DNA of 47,435 nt from contig JALHOT010000022.1 of NCBI GenBank assembly GCA_022842845.1, positions 1 to 47,435 on the forward strand, given 5' to 3'. Position 1 is the first letter of the stretch; the number at the start of each line of letters is the position of its first letter. Made by a program: the position numbers and the translations under genes. Positions 44,501 through 47,435 of this stretch are shown piece by piece. Below the pieces are notes generated by a model. The model was not told the origin of the DNA and ran no database searches. It worked only from the letters and a program-made list of their open reading frames with translations. This stretch comes from Cyclobacteriaceae bacterium. GTDB taxonomy: Bacteria > Bacteroidota > Bacteroidia > Cytophagales > Cyclobacteriaceae.

Positions 44501-44607
44501 AGGAAAAGTCGGTCTACAGATCCTTCTGAATAGGCATTTTGAGCAGAAGTCTCAACCTTCAGAAAAATGAAAAGGCACATCAAAAAACAAATATGTAAGC
44601 GCTTCAT
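41578..44607 (-). CDS. Large exported TPR-repeat protein
   Basis: The start at 44605-44607 is chosen because MKRLHICFLMCLFIFLKVETSAQ is a clear signal peptide; the frame continues 36 nt further upstream. The 1009-residue product is almost entirely TPR helices, with roughly 20 or more repeats (for example YNKAIEYIEALP, YDRALNSFREFINKS, YDRAIVSLQEFTKTYPQS, YELAEDEFLNTLNTA). The last part resembles the tol-pal/YbgF and BamD type of outer-membrane-lipoprotein TPR (YPSHPMAQEVLLPLQESL), but no lipobox Cys is obvious. It is likely a periplasmic scaffold for envelope proteins. Its stop lies 1 bp before the barrel gene start, a strong hint of coupled translation and a shared complex. It is 53 bp after holA on the same strand. 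Confidence 0.85.
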   Translation of the reverse strand: MKRLHICFLMCLFIFLKVETSAQNAYSEGSVDRLFLKANELTEQGNYGAARNAYRTFLQQASVNDTRRGEAAFGEVHAAIQLGHKDAEAMALAFIDVYKTHPRTSSAQLQLAQYFYNAQKYGKAINYFVGVDFVSLTAEQQMQGKFQFAYSYFSERKLSDALLYFNQVKFSEHAYTAAANYYAGFIAFSEEKYDEALADLKKAETNEAYQSIVPYLIASIYYRKGQYDDLLKYAEKAMGLESLKNKKEVTLLVAEAYYAKGDFAKAADLYNQSLNDKSLGDAPIWYRAGICNDKAGNQNEAVRLLELAANTTDPIAFAASYQLGIVYLQTGQKAYAINAFDRARKSTDTNLAEPAQFNFAKTLYDHEQADKAIVEFEYYLAQFKHGQFSNETKELLAQAYVNGNNYNKAIEYIEALPTKTPSIEQAYQKATFLKGSEFFNKDQLAEALLYFTKSLAYPKDEKYVQRAAFWSGEVQSIQKKFMEAAVFYQMSIKAGTGDLLLLQQAYYGLGYAQYNQKQYDRALNSFREFINKSNRQTANYADGLLRLADCHFIARSFDEALSFYNRYKEAKGSDMDYAYLQAGLIYGMQRSYEASRAQFTQLVEGYPSSPFRAEALYQRAQFDIEQGTYQKAIEGLTQLLTSEATSAYVPYAYSRRAASYFNLKDYSNTINDYTTLIKRYPSHPMAQEVLLPLQESLQMTGRSGEFDESLASVKKASPDSKGLENLEFETAKKFYFNEQYDRAIVSLQEFTKTYPQSVLSQEAKYYVAESYYRLRKWQESLPVYTELKQYSTFQFAARVAARLADVTFKLGKYEDAIANYHYYERYAVSKKDIYTALSGMMESFYLLGQYDSSDHYARQILERAAINTAAENKSSLYLGKSAMAKGDYELAEDEFLNTLNTARDEFGAEAKYLLGTIFFLRKDYKQSIETLMSLNKDFASYDAWVGKSFLLLADNFWAKEDLFQAKATLQSLVDNFPLESVKLEASNKLKDIEKKEALLVAKDSVENDN

Positions 44608-44660
44608 GAAGTGAGTACTGAGTGACAAGTGAGCTTGCTGCATGGTATTGCTTTATGTCT

Positions 44661-45683
44661 TTAACTTAATAGCTTGTAAACTAATTCACGCAGAATTTGA
44701 CCTTCATCTGCCGAGCCTGAATCAACGCCTTTCAACTTAAGGTCTGCTTCGCGTAGAAACGAAATATTCTGCATAATCTTATCTTGTGGGAAAAGCCTGA
44801 GGGCCGATACATAATCACGGGCAGCATAGGGACTGATTTTTAAAACAGTTACCAAGCCTTTATCACTTTTATCAGGAGCTTGCGATGCTGCCAGCAACTT
44901 GCTGAAAAATGAGTACATAAAAGCTACAATTGGAATCACAGGGTTCTTCTTTGTGTTTTTTTCAAAGTAATTAACGATGCGATTGGCCTGAAGCGTATTC
45001 CGACTAACCACCGCCCGCTGCAATTCAAAGATATTATACTCTTTACTGATGCCTACTTGCATCATAATATGCTCCGCATTGATGCCGCCTGCTGGTATAC
45101 CTCCTATAATCAACTTATCAAATTCGTTGGTAAGTCGGTTCAAGTCATTGCCAATGTATTCGCAAAAAACCTGCACTGCCCTGTCGTCAATAGCCACCCC
45201 TTTTTGCGCAGCATAAGCACTCACAAAATCAGGAAGTTGGTTATCGTACAACTTTTTGGTGGTAACCGCCAGGGCCAACTTCTCAATATTTTTTCCCAGC
45301 TCTTTTCGCTTGTCGAGAGATTTATTTTTATGCGCAAATACCAACACCGTAGTTGGTGAAGGATTTTGAAGGTAATTGAGCAGCAACTTGCCCCCAGTTT
45401 CGTTATTGATGTCCTGAATGTCCTGCGCCTCCTTGACAATAACTACTTGTCTTTCGGCCATCATGGGAAACCTGCGTGCATGGGTTAATATGGTGGCCAT
45501 GGTAACATCCTTACCATAAACGACCACTTGATTGAAGCCCTTTTCTGAATCTGAGAGGACATTCTTTTCTACAAAATCAGAAATGACATCGATATAGTAA
45601 GTCTCCTCGCCCTGCAGGAAGTAAACAGGTGCATACTTCTTTGCCTTTAAGTCTGCCAGTATCTTGCTTATCTGTGCATCCAT
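44661..45683 (-). CDS. holA: DNA polymerase III subunit delta
   Basis: The length of 340 residues matches HolA. It loads the sliding clamp as part of the clamp-loader complex. Features are the N-terminal YFLQGEETYYIDVISDFV and VVVYGKDVTMATILTHARRFPMMAERQVVIVKEAQ, the helical middle FCEYIGNDLNRLTNEFDKL and the C-terminal region with LRLFPQDKIMQNISFLREADLKLKGVDSG. The start ATG shares one base with the rhomboid stop (TAATG), so translation is coupled. Confidence 0.94.
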   Translation of the reverse strand: MDAQISKILADLKAKKYAPVYFLQGEETYYIDVISDFVEKNVLSDSEKGFNQVVVYGKDVTMATILTHARRFPMMAERQVVIVKEAQDIQDINNETGGKLLLNYLQNPSPTTVLVFAHKNKSLDKRKELGKNIEKLALAVTTKKLYDNQLPDFVSAYAAQKGVAIDDRAVQVFCEYIGNDLNRLTNEFDKLIIGGIPAGGINAEHIMMQVGISKEYNIFELQRAVVSRNTLQANRIVNYFEKNTKKNPVIPIVAFMYSFFSKLLAASQAPDKSDKGLVTVLKISPYAARDYVSALRLFPQDKIMQNISFLREADLKLKGVDSGSADEGQILRELVYKLLS

Positions 45684-46243
45684 TACCCTACGCGTCTTTT
45701 ATTTCGAAAATCGATTGCCGTGTAAAAACCTACCAATGCCCCGGCAAAGTGAGCCTCCCAGGAAATAGTTGGGTCTGAGGGCAGTATACCGTAAAAAACT
45801 CCTCCGTACATGAGTAGTGTGATGATTGATATTAATAAAGACATAAAGTCTCGTCTAAAAATCCCAAAAAAAATCAAAAAAAAGGCAAGACCATATACCA
45901 CACCACTGGCTCCTATGTGGTTGGCAGGTCGGGCAAATAACCATACACAAAGGTTGGTCCAAAAATAAGATCTCAAAAAAACTGATTGTCCGATACGACC
46001 ATAAAAATAGAAGAGCATGGTGCCCAAAAAAAGCAAGGGCGCAGTGTTGGATAAAAGATGGAAAAAGTTGCCATGGAGCATGGGGGCAAACAGTAAACCC
46101 ACAAGACCAGAAAAAGTACGTGGCACAATACCTAATCCGCCCAGACTAATGCTATACATTATCTCCAGCAGGAAGGCCAACCACATGACAAATACCAAGC
46201 GAAGCGGGATAGCTGCACTGCCTAGCAACGAGGATCGAGTCAT
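45683..46243 (-). CDS. Small rhomboid-family intramembrane protease
   Basis: The product has 186 residues with about six TM helices. Conserved features are HGNFFHLLSNTAPLLFLG in TM2 (HxxxN), the Ser motif IGASGVVYGLAFF in TM4 and EAHFAGALVGF with the catalytic His in TM6. It is shorter than the other rhomboid in the window (14979-15614) and more like a minimal six-helix GlpG core. It sits between the TerB-like gene (3-bp gap) and holA (1-bp overlap), so it belongs to a tightly packed unit. Its substrate is unknown. Confidence 0.88.
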   Translation of the reverse strand: MTRSSLLGSAAIPLRLVFVMWLAFLLEIMYSISLGGLGIVPRTFSGLVGLLFAPMLHGNFFHLLSNTAPLLFLGTMLFYFYGRIGQSVFLRSYFWTNLCVWLFARPANHIGASGVVYGLAFFLIFFGIFRRDFMSLLISIITLLMYGGVFYGILPSDPTISWEAHFAGALVGFYTAIDFRNKRRVG

Positions 46244-46246
46244 GAA

Positions 46247-46711
46247 TTAACGAGCAACTGGTTTTTGAATCATCGAGAGCTGTATATACTTGGCTTCTTC
46301 AGGATCGATGGCACTGATACCCAAAACACCGCCCGATGATGACGCGATACCTTCTGCAATATCTTTTAGCGTGTCATAATATTCTGCAGAGAAATTGGCA
46401 GGCAGTTTTGACCAAATTCTGTTAAGCTCAATCAATTCTGACACAATGAGGGGATTTCGCTGAGTTGACTCGTAGGGATAACTCTGAATCAAGATTTTGA
46501 GTTTGTCTTCGAAATCCTGTGAAAGTTCTTTAAAAAAAGCTTCCAAAACCCCAGCTTTTTTGTGCTTCTTCTCCGCGATGGCGATGGCACTTTTAATCTC
46601 CTTTCGATCTATCTTACCATCAGCACCCGCTATTAGAATGCAAACCAGAAAAGGCGCCTTCAGCACCAATTCAGTTTCTCCATCATTCAGTTTGTCAAAG
46701 TCTCGTATCAT
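46247..46711 (-). CDS. TerB-like acidic-core protein
   Basis: The product has 154 residues, all helical and without signal peptide. The segment FLVCILIAGADGKIDRKEIKSAIAIAE fits the TerB-type domain, in which an Asp/Gly loop (ADGKIDRKE) precedes a conserved Glu; such domains bind metal or interact with the membrane. The second half (about 70-154) contains ELIELNRIWSKLPANFSAEYYDTL with no clear family. The role here is unknown. It heads the unit with rhomboid and holA. It is divergent from the response regulator with 100 bp between their starts. Confidence 0.7.
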   Translation of the reverse strand: MIRDFDKLNDGETELVLKAPFLVCILIAGADGKIDRKEIKSAIAIAEKKHKKAGVLEAFFKELSQDFEDKLKILIQSYPYESTQRNPLIVSELIELNRIWSKLPANFSAEYYDTLKDIAEGIASSSGGVLGISAIDPEEAKYIQLSMIQKPVAR

Positions 46712-46811
46712 ATCAATCGCCTGTATAAAGTTGACGAATAAAAGACTCTTTTTAAACTTTTAACTGTAAAAAAAACTGTTTTACTTGAAGAGTTAAATAA
46801 CCCTCCACCTG

Positions 46812-47435
46812 ATGTACGAAAAAGACCCCGTTAAGATCTTTGTTGTAGAAGACGATCCCGCTTACAGTAAGTTCTTAAAATACGTGCTGGGCCTCAACCC
46901 TGACTTTGACGTTGAGTATTTTACAACAGGTAAAGAATGTCTTCAAAACCTTCATAAAAACCCCACTATCGTAACCCTCGATTACTCTCTGCCCGATATG
47001 CCGGGTGAGAAGGTTTTACAAGAAATACTCCAGGTAAATCCTGATGCGCAGGTAATAATAGTATCAGCGCAGGAAAAGATAAGTACAGCAGTAGACCTGA
47101 TGAAAGCCGGAGCCTACTACTATATACCCAAGGATACTGACGCCAAAGACAGGCTTCTATACACTATTAAAAATGCGCGGGAGAAGATCTCACAGATCAA
47201 GGAAATCGTGCATTTAAAGAAAGAGATTTCTGAAAAGTATGACTTTGAAAAAAGCATAATCGGTAGCAGTGTCTCCATCAGAAAGGTTTTTGACTTGATG
47301 GAAAAAGCGGTGAAGACCAACATATCCATCTCAATTACTGGTGAAACAGGAACAGGTAAAGAACTGATTGCCAAAGCTATACACTACAGTAGCAAAAGAA
47401 AAAATAAGCCCTTTGTAGCCGTCAATATTGCGGCC
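46812..47435 (+). CDS. Sigma-54-dependent response regulator (partial, NtrC type)
   Basis: This partial gene runs off the end of the window; 208 residues are visible from the ATG at 46812. The N-terminal receiver (about 6-122) has the acidic pair EDD (13-15), phosphoacceptor Asp57 in TLDYSLPDMPG, Ser85 and Lys107 (IPKD). A linker leads to an AAA+ sigma-54 activation domain that begins with SIIGSSVSIRKVFDLMEKA and Walker A GETGTGKE (177-184). The GAFTGA loop and DNA-binding domain, if present, lie beyond the edge. It should activate sigma-54 promoters on phosphorylation, but no partner kinase is next to it. It might receive phosphate from an orphan kinase such as those at 213-7671 (inference only). 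Confidence 0.93.
   Translation, partial: MYEKDPVKIFVVEDDPAYSKFLKYVLGLNPDFDVEYFTTGKECLQNLHKNPTIVTLDYSLPDMPGEKVLQEILQVNPDAQVIIVSAQEKISTAVDLMKAGAYYYIPKDTDAKDRLLYTIKNAREKISQIKEIVHLKKEISEKYDFEKSIIGSSVSIRKVFDLMEKAVKTNISISITGETGTGKELIAKAIHYSSKRKNKPFVAVNIAA

Overview
The window looks like a chromosomal segment from a member of the Bacteroidota, most likely order Cytophagales. The evidence is a type IX secretion (T9SS) adhesin locus with PorP/SprF partners and a gliding-motility-type C-terminal domain, a PorT-like barrel, a GyrB and PPK1 of Bacteroidota type, a lysine-rich histone H1-like protein, and several TAnnTTTG -7 promoter elements of the kind used by the Bacteroidota primary sigma factor. The assignment is by family recognition, not by a search. 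Coding density is high, and no phage, insertion sequence or CRISPR array is visible.

Layout. (1) 1-9.8 kb: signalling island. A soluble hybrid histidine kinase with ten PAS domains is followed by two divergently transcribed membrane sensors that share one periplasmic sensor domain: one is a complete histidine kinase, the other ends after a GAF domain and a coiled coil. (2) 9.9-19.1 kb: mixed housekeeping genes: a YegD-like short Hsp70, the H1-like protein, a GH1 glycosidase, a rhomboid and an ABC exporter, tRNA-Thr, yqgE with a DUF349 gene, and pdxH. (3) 19.1-28.9 kb: a PorT-like barrel, then a same-strand set of PorP/SprF-SPOR fusion, a 2080-residue T9SS adhesin with 14 two-cysteine repeats, and a second PorP/SprF. 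(4) 28.9-33.1 kb: gyrB-ppk1 on the minus strand, ppk1 overlapping the last porP stop by 4 bp. (5) 33.2-36.9 kb: a secreted LRR protein, a CoA-binding protein and an M61 peptidase, then a nested inverted-repeat element. (6) 37.1-46.7 kb: a long minus-strand run reading TerB-like, rhomboid, holA, large TPR protein, outer-membrane barrel, SPOR protein, ExbB, ExbD, TonB. (7) 46.8 kb to the end: the start of a sigma-54-dependent response regulator, cut by the window edge.

How the genes work together. Much of the window serves the cell envelope: T9SS export and anchoring of a giant adhesin, TonB/ExbBD energisation next to a TPR/barrel pair, SPOR domains that probably touch peptidoglycan, rhomboids and exported proteins. 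The best candidates for something undescribed are the PorP/SprF-SPOR fusion in the adhesin cassette, the split sensor pair with the shared RRHEKDFFLRK domain, and an attC-like or 3'-UTR element that recurs downstream of the two kinase genes.

Several starts were moved from the longest open frame to an internal codon because of signal peptides, paralogue alignment or promoter position; each case is stated in its entry.
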